A DNA stretch of 64,000 nt. Source: Hirundichthys speculiger (lineage: Eukaryota > Chordata > Actinopteri > Beloniformes > Exocoetidae). Of the stretch, positions 60,901 through 64,000 are shown one piece after another (the first letter of the stretch is position 1; every line of letters starts with the position of its first letter). The notes below the pieces were generated by a model that had not been told where the DNA came from, did not search any database, and saw only the letters and a program-made list of their open reading frames with translations. The DNA is taken from positions 1,324,001-1,388,000 of the forward strand of contig JAGFBZ010000342.1 of assembly GCA_018398805.1 (NCBI GenBank), written 5' to 3'. The translations under genes were made by a program, and so were the position numbers.

Positions 60901-62713
60901 TGTTACTTTCTGTATGAGACGGCACCTTTCACTTCCCTTCCCTTCCAACACAGATGAAGGGCAGCTCATATTGATCCATTACTGTAATGATCGTTAATAT
61001 GGACGCAGTCCAAACACAACAGCTGACTGACTGACTGCCGACTGTCCAGGGAGCAGTTGAACACAAACGGCACGACAGCCGGTTCTTTCTAACACTATAT
61101 GAACAACGATAGGGATGCACGATAACTGTTTTTTTAAAACCGATATTTTTCAGCTCCTAAAGGCCGATACCGATAACACACACATATACCTAAGATCATT
61201 ACATCAATACTATAAACAAAATCAAAAATAGTTTTGACTTTTTAAATGAACAAATATTCATTTTTTCCAATGAAAAACTATTGTCAAGCCTCTCAAACAT
61301 TTTCGTAAATCGATCAAACAAACCTATTTGATATCTCACATTAACTTAAATAAGGTTCAATACTGACTGATATAAAAAAAATAAAGGCTCATTGAACTGA
61401 TGGAAATACATGCATCAAAATTACTAACTGAAAAAGATTAACATTTAAAGGATTTTGACTTGTGGTTCCATTTAAATTAATACCTTTAATTAAAGTAAAT
61501 GAGGTTCAGTAGTTTTTATTTTTTATCTTTTAATCTCATGGAAGCTTTAGATGAGAGGAATGAGGGAGAGGAGAGGGGAAACTGCTGCTGGCTTGCGCAC
61601 GTTAGCATTAGCTTCCGTTAGCTCACATTAGCACGATTTCAAAACTCCATGGAAGCGATTGTTATGTTGTAGGTGGCTGATCAGGTTTTACGTATTAAAG
61701 CTTGTGCTTCCCTCCTCATAGAATTCACTCGGAGGATTCATCACAAATAACCACCAAACTATCTTCTTCTGAAACTTTAACGAAGTTCCACCCCACCATG
61801 TTTGTTGTGATCAGTACGCTGTGCTGCAGGTTGCATTCAAGGTGTAACATAAATTCCTCCGTTCCCTCGTTTGCTAGTCGTTCTTTCAGCCTTTACTATT
61901 TTTTCTTTTTTTATGTGTAACATGAGGGAAAATACTGCAAATATCAATTAAAGTCAGCAACTACCAAAATTACGACCGAGTTAAAAAGTTGTTTTCTGGC
62001 ATGAGGGGGTATTCTTGATTTTTTTTTATTGAGTAATCGTTTTTCTGATTATGCCAACGTCACTTGAACATAACATTTACTGCCGGTTATTCAAGACTCA
62101 GAGGGAGCGAGGCACTGCTGTGTTGACAAAAATATATGTTATCGGGGCTATTCGTCGTGATATCGGACTTATCGGGATGACGTCATAATTTCCTGTTATC
62201 GGTCATATGCATGCACCCCTAAACAATGATAAAAGAAAATATCAAAATGGGTAAAAGTTACATTTCAAAATTCTGAGTGCAGCTCAACTGAAAGCAGCAC
62301 CAACAACGAGGGAAGCTTTTCTCTTTCTCCATTCAATTAAAGGATTGTGAAATGAGCTGAGCAACTGTTCCCTTCACCTGTCTGGAAATAAACTGAGAGG
62401 CACATTACACCTGAAACAGGACAGAGATGAGACCGAGGGAATGCACCGGTGAAGGGCATTCATGCACCCCACTACCACCACTTCAAGGAAAAAACAAGGA
62501 GAAGTTAATATAGACTCTGTTTCTGCGCCACATTCTCACGTCGTGCATTTACCGTTGATGGGTTTCTGGTGCAACGAGTCCACGAAGTTGCGGGGATTCT
62601 CGATGGTGTACTTGAGGTCGCGGATGGTGTGCGTGCCGCCGCCCTCGCTCCACATGCCTTTCTTGGAAGCCTTCGCCTGGTCCTCCAGCTCACAGAGTCT
62701 GGCCTGCTCTGGA
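6369..62713 (-). CDS. snd1: snd1 (Tudor-SN/p100), 12 internal exons of a partial gene
   Basis: The joined minus-strand exons encode about 450 residues that read colinearly as vertebrate SND1, for example [60 protein letters not shown] and [22 protein letters not shown]1 is known as a multidomain RNA-binding protein with four N-terminal staphylococcal-nuclease-like repeats and a C-terminal tudor-SN5 module. It acts in transcriptional co-activation, splicing, RISC, stress granules and decay of edited or microRNA transcripts. Exon spans are 62553-62713, 58026-58117, 57725-57883, 57523-57629, 56329-56419, 51177-51281, 40183-40284, 26162-26262, 24439-24549, 21702-21774, 16548-16689 and 6369-6475. 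Every junction is GT-AG and the phases join without a frame break, so no exon appears to be missing between them. Start codon, SN1 start, tudor domain and stop lie outside the window. I see no internal stop or frameshift, so the gene looks intact here. Residue numbers are approximate, from memory of the human protein. Confidence 0.97.
8328..9598 (-). mobile_element. hAT-F (Charlie-like) element copy 1 with a nested insertion
   Basis: The minus-strand start CAGGGGTGTCAGAC (9598 downward) and the other end CCCATGTGTC are flanked by a perfect 8-bp target duplication, ATTTAAGA (8320-8327 and 9599-9606). On the plus strand, 8600-8765 is a frame-broken remnant of a transposase N-terminus whose residues can be followed as a Cys-His finger with [10 protein letters not shown] after it. 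This resembles the hAT transposase family related to GTF2IRD2. Another element interrupts it at 8786-9383. Confidence 0.85.
8786..9383. mobile_element. MITE nested in hAT-F copy 1 (possibly MULE-like)
   Basis: Inverted ends CGACGGAGTATTAGGG and CCCTAATACTCCGTCG enclose AT-rich sequence. The flanking 9-bp direct repeat TACTCTTAC occurs at 8777-8785 and 9384-9392. The right interior (9055-9315) is a tandem array of roughly 20-bp units built on GACTTTATTCTCGACATTTC. A 9-bp duplication would fit the Mutator superfamily, but a two-base asymmetry at the left end leaves 7-9 bp possible. Confidence 0.7.
11197..12301 (+). mobile_element. hAT-D element, copy 1
   Basis: It starts TAGGGATGCACGATAACCG and ends TTATCATGCACCCCTA. 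The interior is shared with 43935-44835 (inverted) and 61110-62221. Around 11820-11880 it keeps the reverse complement of a BED-type finger remnant starting [10 protein letters not shown] on the minus strand. The flanks AATTAGTT and ATTTATTT match at only 6 of 8 positions, so the target duplication has decayed. Confidence 0.8.
14030..14838. repeat. 31-bp minisatellite, 26 units
   Basis: The 31-bp unit is built from CCACCGGGTCCCTCAGCCTC followed by AGGTTGAGGGT. The variable tail recurs exactly every 31 bases from 14041 to 14816, 26 times with no insertion or deletion. Variation is limited to a few positions (GTTGAGGGT, GTTGAGGAT, GCTGACGGT, GTTCAGGAT, GTTGACGGT). The last unit breaks down at CCAGCAGGTCCC. 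Unit length is not a multiple of three and the array lies within an intron, so it does not encode a protein repeat. Confidence 0.95.
16548..16689 (-). CDS. snd1: snd1 exon xi (start of SN4)
   Basis: This 142-bp exon encodes [20 protein letters not shown], then [20 protein letters not shown] and LITFLLA, plus the first base of the Gly codon. The acceptor is ATCAG and the donor is GTGGGT. It spans the SN3-SN4 linker and the first strands of SN4. His and Ala in VVEHAF differ from the human VVEYVF as I recall it. Confidence 0.98.
16791..17171. mobile_element. hAT-G element, copy 1 (381 bp)
   Basis: Ends CAGCCATTCCCAAAGT and ACTTTGGGAATCACTG are inverted, and the 8-bp target duplication TGCTAAAT is perfect on both sides (16783-16790, 17172-17179). 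CAGTGRTTCYCAAA-type ends are typical of a hAT group. It lies about 100 bp upstream of exon xi in the direction of transcription. Its second copy is at 31358-31730. Confidence 0.87.
17236..17686 (-). mobile_element. pogo/Tigger-like element, copy 2 (451 bp)
   Basis: This copy is inverted relative to copy 1. It starts TGGTCATCCCTTATTTTTCG (a degenerate end) and ends GCGAGGGATCACTG, with TA on each side (17234-17235, 17687-17688). The interior shares the CATTACCCATAAGGCCACAC block with the other copies. It has no reading frame. Confidence 0.8.
18542..20099 (+). mobile_element. hAT-E element, copy 1 (1558 bp)
   Basis: It starts TAGGGATGGAACGGTTACCG and ends TATCATTACATCCCTA, with a perfect 8-bp target duplication GTGTGGGC (18534-18541, 20100-20107). 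A BED-finger transposase remnant begins at 18744 ([16 protein letters not shown]), with a frameshift in a T run at 18810-18830. The element is interrupted by a TTAA-flanked element at 19297-19703. Confidence 0.88.
19297..19703. mobile_element. TTAA-flanked MITE nested in hAT-E copy 1
   Basis: Perfect inverted ends AGGTGGGGTAGGTGTTGTTT and AAACAACACCTACCCCACCT are flanked by TTAA at 19293-19296 and 19704-19707. A TTAA target duplication is the hallmark of piggyBac-type elements, though the ends lack the usual CCC start. The termini are undecayed over about 20 bases, so this insertion is recent relative to its host element. It has no coding capacity. Confidence 0.75.
21702..21774 (-). CDS. snd1: snd1 exon x (end of SN3)
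   Basis: This 73-bp exon completes Arg and encodes [20 protein letters not shown] then DISG, ending in phase 0 at donor GTATGT. The acceptor is ATCCAG. It encodes the last helix of SN3 and the linker to SN4. It is the shortest exon seen here. Confidence 0.97.
21890..22624 (+). mobile_element. hAT-F (Charlie-like) element, copy 2
   Basis: The left end is degenerate up to GCAGACTCATTTTCACTGAG, and the right end is GGCCTTGTGTTTGACACGTG. On the minus strand, about 22090-22400 encodes a broken transposase N-terminus with [16 protein letters not shown] and [20 protein letters not shown], a zinc-finger motif of hAT transposases. No matching 8-bp duplication could be read. It begins 116 bp from exon x. 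Confidence 0.78.
23640..23833 (+). mobile_element. hAT-A fragment with a G21 tract
   Basis: ATCGATTTGGCGATATATCG and the following AT-rich interior match the left part of hAT-A copies. A run of about 21 G (23706-23726) replaces the usual T run. It lies directly against hAT-A copy 2. Its right part (TGACAGTTACTGGGCTAA) recurs next to copy 3 at 28431. Confidence 0.65.
23834..24283 (+). mobile_element. hAT-A element, copy 2
   Basis: It starts TAGGGGTGTGAAAA and ends AATACTCACCCCTA. The left flank is GTCATCAC but the right flank (GTGGACAT) does not match, so one flank has been rearranged. The right subterminal region contains a tandem duplication of the CCAAGTATCACGATACAT block (about 24150 and 24229) that the other copies lack. 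Confidence 0.8.
24439..24549 (-). CDS. snd1: snd1 exon ix (SN3)
   Basis: This 111-bp exon completes Ile and encodes [20 protein letters not shown] followed by [16 protein letters not shown], with two bases of an Arg codon at the donor GTGAGA. The acceptor is TCCCAG. It is one of the most conserved stretches of SND1 and confirms the assignment by itself. An open frame on the opposite strand here is a shadow. Confidence 0.98.
24715..24830 (+). mobile_element. hAT-B left-end fragment
   Basis: TTTTATTGATTCTGCGATAT, the subterminal TATCGATTTTTCAGCCATGG and AAGCTCCTTTCAAAACCCC match the first 110 bases of the hAT-B elements. The match stops abruptly at about 24830. A complete copy starts 144 bases further on. 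Confidence 0.7.
24974..25411 (+). mobile_element. hAT-B element, copy 1 (438 bp)
   Basis: It starts TAGAGCTGAGCGATTTTATC and ends ATCACTACAGCCCTA. Interior landmarks are ATTTTGTCCAGCATTTGCAA and ATAATGTGTAATTGATGC, shared with copies at 33706, 56592 and 59699. Flanks do not give a clean 8-bp repeat. It has no coding capacity. Confidence 0.8.
26162..26262 (-). CDS. snd1: snd1 exon viii (SN3)
   Basis: This 101-bp exon encodes [20 protein letters not shown], then [13 protein letters not shown] and two bases of an Ile codon completed in exon ix. The acceptor is CTCAG and the donor is GTGAGT. The [11 protein letters not shown] loop is the variable part of SN3 (I recall PASPATETVPA in human). The flanks VNVTVDYIR and [11 protein letters not shown] are conserved. 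Confidence 0.97.
26713..27715 (-). mobile_element. hAT-E element, copy 2 (inverted, 1003 bp)
   Basis: The plus-strand start TAGAGATGCAGCGATATGG and end CCGGTAACCGTTCCATCCCTA are flanked by a perfect 8-bp target duplication CAGCGGGG (26705-26712, 27716-27723). It lacks the region carrying the nested TTAA element of copy 1. A block of about 58 bp (27217-27275) is repeated at 27413-27470 inside the element. Confidence 0.88.
28156..28301. repeat. long hairpin: 68-bp inverted repeat, 10-bp loop
   Basis: The arms 28156-28223 and 28234-28301 are equal in length and reverse complementary at 64 of 68 positions with no gaps. They are separated by the loop AAGTGTTTTC. The inner 24 bases, including TGAGGATTCAACGGCACATA, pair perfectly. 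I find no transposon end or target duplication around it. It lies in the middle of the 14-kb intron. Confidence 0.93.
28463..29277 (+). mobile_element. hAT-A element, copy 3, split by a pogo-like element
   Basis: It starts TAGAGGTATGAAAAAA and ends AATACTCACCCCTA, with a perfect 8-bp target duplication GTCATCAC (28455-28462, 29278-29285). Removing the nested element at 28497-28979 and one TA leaves about 330 bp, the same size as copy 1. The interior otherwise follows copy 1. Confidence 0.88.
28497..28979 (-). mobile_element. pogo/Tigger-like element, copy 3, nested in hAT-A
   Basis: It starts CAGTGATCCCTTATTTTAAG and ends GGCAAGGAATCACTG, flanked by TA (28495-28496, 28980-28981). Its host reads GGCAATA on the left and TATATGGCGA on the right, which rejoins to the hAT-A sequence at a single TA. 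The orientation is the same as copy 2. Confidence 0.85.
30870..32069. mobile_element. hAT-H element with a nested hAT-G copy
   Basis: Ends CAGTGTTGTACCTGAACG and GAACTTGCCCAGCACTG are inverted, with a perfect 8-bp target duplication GTTCTGGA (30862-30869, 32070-32077). Subterminal GAACTAGTTCA palindromes occur at both ends. The middle is interrupted by hAT-G copy 2. Without the nested copy the element is about 820 bp and has no intact frame. Confidence 0.86.
31358..31730. mobile_element. hAT-G element, copy 2, nested in hAT-H
   Basis: It starts TAGTGATTCTCAAAGTGTGG and ends GAAGTTTGGGAATGGCTG, flanked by the perfect 8-bp repeat CTGTAGAG (31350-31357, 31731-31738). It is the inverted counterpart of copy 1 at 16791 and keeps the same CCCCTGGTGGGCCG interior. 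It inserted after hAT-H. Confidence 0.88.
33706..34873 (+). mobile_element. hAT-B element, copy 2, split by a TA-inserting element
   Basis: It starts TAGAGCTGAGCGATTTTATC and ends ATCGCTACAGCCCTG, with a perfect 8-bp target duplication GTCATCAC (33698-33705, 34874-34881). A 730-bp element interrupts it at a TA (34049-34050 and 34781-34782). Its right end plus flank is duplicated further on, at 35433-35587. Confidence 0.86.
34051..34780 (+). mobile_element. TA-inserting element (pogo-like) nested in hAT-B
   Basis: Ends CAGCGGTACCTCTACTTACG and the reverse complement of CAGTGCTACCTCTACTTCCG are inverted and flanked by TA on both sides. The internal segment, about 34368-34620, starts ACCTCCGCCAAGGAGGTTAT. 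It resembles a second interspersed repeat seen widely in animals, so it may itself be an insertion. No transposase is present. Confidence 0.78.
34781..35587. repeat. 154/155-bp direct duplication flanking a pogo-like element
   Basis: Segment 34781-34934 and segment 35433-35587 are about 93 percent identical by eye. They differ by about ten substitutions and one inserted base. Each contains the last ~93 bases of hAT-B, its GTCATCAC flank and about 54 bases of downstream DNA. Pogo-like copy 4 occupies exactly the space between them. Confidence 0.88.
34935..35432 (+). mobile_element. pogo/Tigger-like element, copy 4 (498 bp)
   Basis: It starts CAGTGATCCCTCACCAATTC and ends AAATAAGGGATCACTG, with TA on each side (34933-34934, 35433-35434). 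It shares the GCCTTATGGGTAATG block with the other copies and carries extra interior with TACTACGGTTCAGAGACCAG. It has no intact transposase. Confidence 0.82.
36630..37312 (-). pseudogene. LINE reverse transcriptase fragment (jockey/CR1/Rex1-like)
   Basis: The 193-codon minus-strand frame (36630-37211) is the core of a non-LTR retrotransposon reverse transcriptase. It contains [12 protein letters not shown] at about residues 47-58, FLIYINDF, and the catalytic LYADD at residues 79-83, followed by [13 protein letters not shown] and [10 protein letters not shown]. Upstream, 37212-37312 continues as [14 protein letters not shown] in a shifted frame, so one base has been lost or gained. There is no endonuclease domain and no 3' tail, so this is a dead 5'- and 3'-truncated copy. 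Its orientation is the same as snd1. The exact clade cannot be fixed from this piece. Confidence 0.88.
37346..37495 (-). mobile_element. hAT-C MITE (150 bp)
   Basis: Ends TAGAGCTGGGCAACAATTAA and TTAACTTACCCAGCCCTA match the two ends of the full-size hAT-C copy at 4920 in inverted order. The flanks TTTAATAA and GTTAATAA match at 7 of 8 positions. Directly after it, 37508-37615 resembles an internal part of hAT-C (near 5225-5325), so this locus is rearranged. Confidence 0.78.
39185..39640. mobile_element. possible Harbinger-like or other MITE
   Basis: CCGGAATTAAATAAC near 39200, repeated CGGAATTA/CGGATTTA motifs near 39500-39610, and GTTACATGATG versus GTTTACATGGTAA resemble fish MITEs with GTTTACATGG and TCCGGAATTA ends. 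I cannot define the ends or a target duplication. A small open frame at 39277-39459 starts [17 protein letters not shown] and matches nothing I can name. Confidence 0.35.
40183..40284 (-). CDS. snd1: snd1 exon vii (SN3)
   Basis: This 102-bp exon has 34 codons, in phase at both ends. It starts [20 protein letters not shown] and ends [14 protein letters not shown], with acceptor ATTCAG and consensus donor GTAAGA. The lysine-rich opening is the surface loop of SN3 and differs from the human sequence more than the rest of the exon does. The [20 protein letters not shown] block is essentially identical to what I recall of the human protein. Confidence 0.97.
40707..41717 (+). mobile_element. hAT-I element with BED-finger remnant
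   Basis: It starts TAGGGTTGGAA and ends GATTCCCATCCCTA, flanked by ACGAAGGG and ACAAAGGG (7 of 8 bases match). Plus strand 40905-41080 is a frame-broken transposase start: [16 protein letters not shown], then HCKVEIT and [12 protein letters not shown] in other frames. This is the C2H2-like BED finger of ZBED-type hAT transposases. The rest of the transposase is gone. Confidence 0.85.
42621..42684 (+). mobile_element. solo right end of a hAT-C element
   Basis: GTGATTAATCAGGGAAATAA followed by TTTTAATCGTTGCCCGGCCC closely matches the last 65 bases of the full hAT-C copy (6019-6083). The left part of the element is absent. Confidence 0.7.
43935..44835 (-). mobile_element. hAT-D element, copy 2 (inverted, truncated)
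   Basis: It starts TAGGCGTGCACGATAATTAT, which corresponds to the right end of copies 1 and 3 reversed. It runs through the BED-finger remnant (plus strand 44350-44500: [20 protein letters not shown]) to TTTGATAGCTTTACAAAAAT. There it breaks off in a T run at about 44835, lacking the last ~150 bases. No target duplication remains. Confidence 0.8.
45758..46179 (-). mobile_element. hAT-A element, copy 4 (inverted), carrying a LINE-tail insertion
   Basis: It starts TAGAGGTGAGTATTGGC and ends TTTTTCACACCCCTA, flanked by GTCAACGG and GTCAACAG (7 of 8 bases match). A short retroelement tail splits it at 45856-45944. The remaining sequence follows the other copies in reverse. Confidence 0.85.
45856..45944 (+). 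mobile_element. LINE 3' tail nested in hAT-A copy 4
   Basis: CAGCTGGGATAGGCTCCAGC, then TATAGAAAATGGATGGATGG, is the very common 3' end of a fish non-LTR retrotransposon, probably RTE/Expander-like, ending in (GGAT)n. It is flanked by the 8-bp direct repeat ACCCAGTT (45848-45855, 45945-45952), which marks the insertion site. Only the last ~90 bases were inserted. Confidence 0.8.
46461..47093 (+). mobile_element. hAT-F (Charlie-like) element, copy 3
   Basis: It starts CAGGCGTGTCAGACTCATTT and ends CCTTGTGTTTGACACGTG, flanked by TTCTAAAC and TTCTATAC (7 of 8 match). The minus strand around 46700-46870 keeps scraps of the transposase N-terminus seen in copies 1, 2 and 4. It has no intact frame. 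Confidence 0.82.
47267..47303 (+). repeat. poly(A)-poly(G) tract
   Basis: An A11 run is followed immediately by about 26 G. On the snd1 sense strand it reads as a C run then a T run. The G run could form a quadruplex on the plus strand. Confidence 0.9.
48587..49345 (+). repeat. compound GA/GATA microsatellite (about 760 bp)
   Basis: The tract is almost pure (GA)n mixed with GATA, GATATATATA and GACA units. Blocks containing ATAGGGATAGAGAG and GATAGATAAAGAGAG recur at about 48680, 48845 and 48990, indicating tandem copies of a unit of roughly 150 bp. The long open frame on the minus strand ([11 protein letters not shown]) is only the translated repeat. Confidence 0.95.
51177..51281 (-). CDS. 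snd1: snd1 exon vi (start of SN3)
   Basis: This 105-bp exon has 35 codons, in phase at both ends. It encodes [20 protein letters not shown] and then [15 protein letters not shown], with acceptor CTGTAG and donor GTACAA. The peptide matches the first strands of nuclease-like repeat SN3. A 5-kb intron separates it from exon v and an 11-kb intron from exon vii. Confidence 0.97.
52993..53432. mobile_element. MITE with CACTGCAAA...TTTGCAGTG ends
   Basis: The inverted ends CACTGCAAA and TTTTTTGCAGTG bound a 440-bp AT-rich segment. It has TTTTAAGTCTTCAATTT-type sequence near one end and TTATCTTGTTTGAAGAC near the other. This end type is very common among fish MITEs. I could not read a clear target duplication, so the superfamily is open. 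Confidence 0.65.
54832..55527 (+). mobile_element. pogo/Tigger-like element, copy 5 (696 bp, longest)
   Basis: It starts CAGTAATCCCTCGCCAATTC and ends AAATAAGGGATCGCTC, flanked by TA (54830-54831, 55528-55529). Compared with the other copies it keeps about 215 extra internal bases (55090-55305), including TTGTTGTTGTTAGCGTGTTA. It therefore preserves more of the parent element. It encodes no recognisable transposase. Confidence 0.8.
56329..56419 (-). CDS. snd1: snd1 exon v (SN2-SN3 linker)
   Basis: This 91-bp exon completes the split Arg codon and encodes [20 protein letters not shown], then [10 protein letters not shown], ending in phase 0 at donor GTGAGG. The acceptor is TTCCAG. It spans the final helix of SN2 and the start of SN3 (about residues 312-341). 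It is too short and too embedded to show as an open frame with a start codon. It was found by recognising the reverse-complement reading. Confidence 0.96.
56420..57522 (-). other. snd1 intron between exons v and iv (1.1 kb)
   Basis: It contains one hAT-B copy (56592-56992). The rest shows no recognisable feature. Confidence 0.85.
56592..56992 (+). mobile_element. hAT-B element, copy 3
   Basis: It starts TAGAGCTGAGCAATTTTATC and breaks off at TTAGTGTATCACTAA, having lost the final CAGCCCTA. It is flanked by a perfect 8-bp target duplication CCATCTAC (56584-56591, 56993-57000). Its interior matches copies at 24974, 33706 and 59699. It lies 172 bp upstream of exon v in the transcript direction. 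Confidence 0.86.
57523..57629 (-). CDS. snd1: snd1 exon iv (end of SN2)
   Basis: This 107-bp exon encodes [20 protein letters not shown] followed by [15 protein letters not shown] and two bases of an Arg codon completed in exon v. The acceptor is CTGCAG and the donor is GTACGA. It is the C-terminal helical part of SN2. Reading through the donor gives a false extension (YEELRTIFL), which is intron. Confidence 0.98.
57725..57883 (-). CDS. snd1: snd1 exon iii (SN2)
   Basis: This 159-bp exon has exactly 53 codons, in phase at both ends. It starts with [20 protein letters not shown] and ends in ILGTILHP, with acceptor CTGCAG and donor GTAAAG. It forms the middle of the second nuclease-like repeat, including [20 protein letters not shown]. 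It is separated from exon ii by only 142 bp and from exon iv by only 95 bp. This is the densest part of the gene in the window. Confidence 0.98.
58026..58117 (-). CDS. snd1: snd1 exon ii (start of SN2)
   Basis: This 92-bp exon encodes the rest of a split Ala codon and then [20 protein letters not shown], ending in MLSGVK in phase 0 at donor GTAAC. These are the first beta strands of nuclease-like repeat SN2. The acceptor sits directly after a run of C on the minus strand (ten G on the plus strand at 58120-58129), so its polypyrimidine tract is unusually pure in C. Human SND1 has almost the same residues here. Confidence 0.97.
58431..59297 (+). mobile_element. 5'-truncated L1-type LINE with poly(A) tail
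   Basis: The plus-strand frame 58616-59026 matches the C-terminal end of a fish L1 ORF2. It has a Cys-rich motif ([20 protein letters not shown]) and [20 protein letters not shown]. Upstream sequence continues in another frame, so the frame is broken. The 3' end has AATAAAAATACTTTGAAC followed by an A-rich tail. AACAACTTAGGGTAT before the element and AACAACTTTAGGGCAT after it look like a decayed target duplication. It runs opposite to snd1. Confidence 0.87.
59699..60131 (+). mobile_element. hAT-B element, copy 4, nested in the Tc1-like element
   Basis: It starts TAGAGCTGAGCGATTTTATC and ends ATCGCTACAGCCCTA, with a perfect 8-bp target duplication ATCGTCGA (59691-59698, 60132-60139). It is the best-preserved hAT-B copy here (433 bp) and can serve as the reference for the family. 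Confidence 0.88.
61110..62221 (+). mobile_element. hAT-D element, copy 3
   Basis: It starts TAGGGATGCACGATAACTG and ends CATATGCATGCACCCCTA, flanked by AACAACGA and AACAATGA (7 of 8 match). It is in the same orientation as copy 1 and carries the same BED-finger remnant on the minus strand near 61750-61805. It has no intact frame. Confidence 0.84.
62553..62713 (-). CDS. snd1: snd1 exon i (end of SN1 repeat and linker)
   Basis: This 161-bp exon begins with one base that completes a split codon, then reads [20 protein letters not shown] and, later, [20 protein letters not shown]. It ends with the first base of the Ala codon that opens exon ii. The acceptor on the minus strand is TTTCCAG and the donor is GTAAAT. 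It covers about residues 138-191: the last helix of the first nuclease-like repeat and the linker to SN2. The upstream exon is not within the window. A longer open frame on the same strand over this exon is a shadow in the wrong frame. Confidence 0.96.
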
Positions 62714-64000
62714 CTGGAAACACAGAGAGGGAAACGGGCAGGATGCAGTCAAAATTAACCACCACAAAACACGTATTAAACAAGTTGGACCAGGGGTGTC
62801 AGACTCATTTCCACTGAGGGCCACATCAGCATCATGGTTGCCCTCGAAGGGCCAGATTGACAGCATGAATGTAACAAAATGCAATGTAAATGAAAATATA
62901 TTAAACTACACCTTATTATATTGTTAAATAATGGATTCTGTATTTATTTCCATGTTCTCTGTCAAAATGCCGAGGTAGATTATACTCTTTCACGACTGAC
63001 ACCGCCTCATAACAAAAGACATACTGTTTTTTCATCTTGAGATACAAACTTGTATTCGCTTTCCCGTCGTTGATAAAACTTCCTTCCTTGTGCATCAATT
63101 TTTCTTTTCTTTGACATGTTGGGGTTAGTTTGTAGAGGTTTTTCTCAAATCCATCAGTTCTGAAAATCATCTTAAGTTCTTGCTCATGGTGATATACCGT
63201 TATCGTTGTGGGTAACGATGAAATGCATTAAGGGAGATGTAGTTTATTGTCAATATGCGCTTTAAAGCGGCGTAAGCTTATTTTAAGGCTTAAAATATCG
63301 GTTTAAAATTTAAGCCAATAGCGCACAAGTGCTCGAGGGCCACATAAAATGACGTGGCAGGCCACATTTGGCCCGCGGGCCTTGTGTTTGACACATGTGT
63401 GACTGATATATTAAAAAAAAAAAAAAAAAGGCCATTACTTTCTTTACCCCCACATCATCTCCTTAATAAAGATCAGCACCAGTAAAAAACCTCAACATTT
63501 ATTCTTTAAGGAAATAAATCTCCACAGCATCTGCAGAAAATGTAAGACCTGATTAAGACCTGATGCAGGTAGACTCCTATAAAACCCCCATCTTAGACCA
63601 TCAGTTATCTAAAATAAAAAGGTTGTCTACTAATACATTGATTAAAAACAAGATAAGTCACGGCCGCAACAGTTTTCAGAATAACATTGCTATTTACAAG
63701 CCAACAAACACAAATAGGCGGGTCTTTAAAAGCTGCAGTTAATTCCACAGCAGTTATTGAAGGATGTTTATTGAAGGATATCCAATAAGCAGAGAAGAGC
63801 TTTAAATGCAGAGTCGCTCCTCTTATTAAGTTTAACGTGCTCACCGTTCTAAAGCGGACAGGATTAAAAAGCAGACGATCAATTATTATTACGGCGCGCA
63901 AATATTAGCCTAACAAGGGCTGCAATTAAACCCATCAGCAGATCAGTCACGTTCCTGACGAGCTGAAACGGTTGTGCCGCAACACACCAGCATCCGTCAG
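62714..64000 (-). other. snd1 intron upstream of exon i (incomplete)
   Basis: It contains hAT-F copy 4 and an A17 run at 63413-63429. The stretch 63430-64000 shows no exon or element I recognise. Confidence 0.83.
62791..63399 (+). mobile_element. hAT-F (Charlie-like) element, copy 4
   Basis: It starts CAGGGGTGTCAGACTCATTT and ends CCTTGTGTTTGACACATG. Minus strand 62916-63170 keeps an 84-codon piece of the transposase N-terminus, with KANTSLYLKMKKQ and the finger CYEAVSVVKEYNLPRHFDRE. The flanks do not give a clear 8-bp repeat, so the right end is uncertain by a few bases. It begins 78 bp upstream of exon i. Confidence 0.82.

Larger units (their letters stand above)
58118..62552 (-). other. 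snd1 intron between exons ii and i (4.4 kb)
   Basis: Nearly all of it is transposon: a Tc1-like element (58281-60854) that contains an L1 fragment and a hAT-B copy, then hAT-D copy 3. Short leftover pieces at 60860-61105 and 62225-62550 show nothing recognisable. Confidence 0.87.

Noticed and set aside
62505..62783. 92-codon minus-strand open frame rich in Arg and Ser
   Set aside because: It is a wrong-frame shadow of snd1 exon i. The true frame gives the conserved SND1 peptide.

Overview
This window is nuclear DNA from a ray-finned (teleost) fish. It contains no operon-like gene packing and no long open reading frames apart from transposon remnants and translated simple repeats. It lies inside one large gene on the minus strand, snd1 (staphylococcal nuclease and tudor domain containing 1, also Tudor-SN or p100). 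I can read twelve consecutive internal coding exons with GT-AG splice sites and matching intron phases, from 62713 down to 6369. Together they make 1351 coding bases, about 450 codons. By human numbering from memory this is roughly residues 138-588: the end of nuclease-like repeat SN1, all of SN2 and SN3, and the first half of SN4. The first exons (N-terminus) lie beyond 64000, and the last exons (end of SN4, tudor domain, SN5, stop codon) lie beyond position 1.

Layout from high to low coordinates, which is the direction of snd1 transcription: exon i (62553-62713); a 4.4-kb intron holding a Tc1-like element that was itself invaded by an L1 fragment and a hAT element, followed by another hAT; a cluster of exons ii-v (58117-56329) with two very short introns; exon vi (51177-51281); an 11-kb intron with several hATs, a GA/GATA tract and a poly(A)-poly(G) tract; exon vii (40183-40284); a 14-kb intron with a LINE reverse transcriptase remnant, nested TA-inserting elements, hATs and a 68-bp-stem hairpin; exons viii (26162-26262), ix (24439-24549) and x (21702-21774); a 5-kb intron with hAT and pogo-like elements; exon xi (16548-16689); a 10-kb intron with a 31-bp minisatellite; exon xii (6369-6475); and 6.4 kb of the next intron.

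The introns are packed with decayed DNA transposons. I recognise at least nine hAT-type terminal-repeat families, many with readable 8-bp target-site duplications. There is a five-copy pogo/Tigger-like family with TA duplications, a Tc1-like element, one TTAA-flanked element and one possible MULE-like element. Retroelements are few: an L1 3' end, a jockey/CR1-like reverse transcriptase piece and a short LINE tail. Several elements sit inside others, which gives a relative order of insertion. The most unusual structures are the 68-bp hairpin at 28156-28301, the indel-free 31-bp minisatellite at 14030-14838, and a 154-bp tandem duplication whose two copies each begin at the TA used by a different transposon (34781-35587). 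I saw no tRNA, rRNA, CRISPR, viral or second protein-coding gene.
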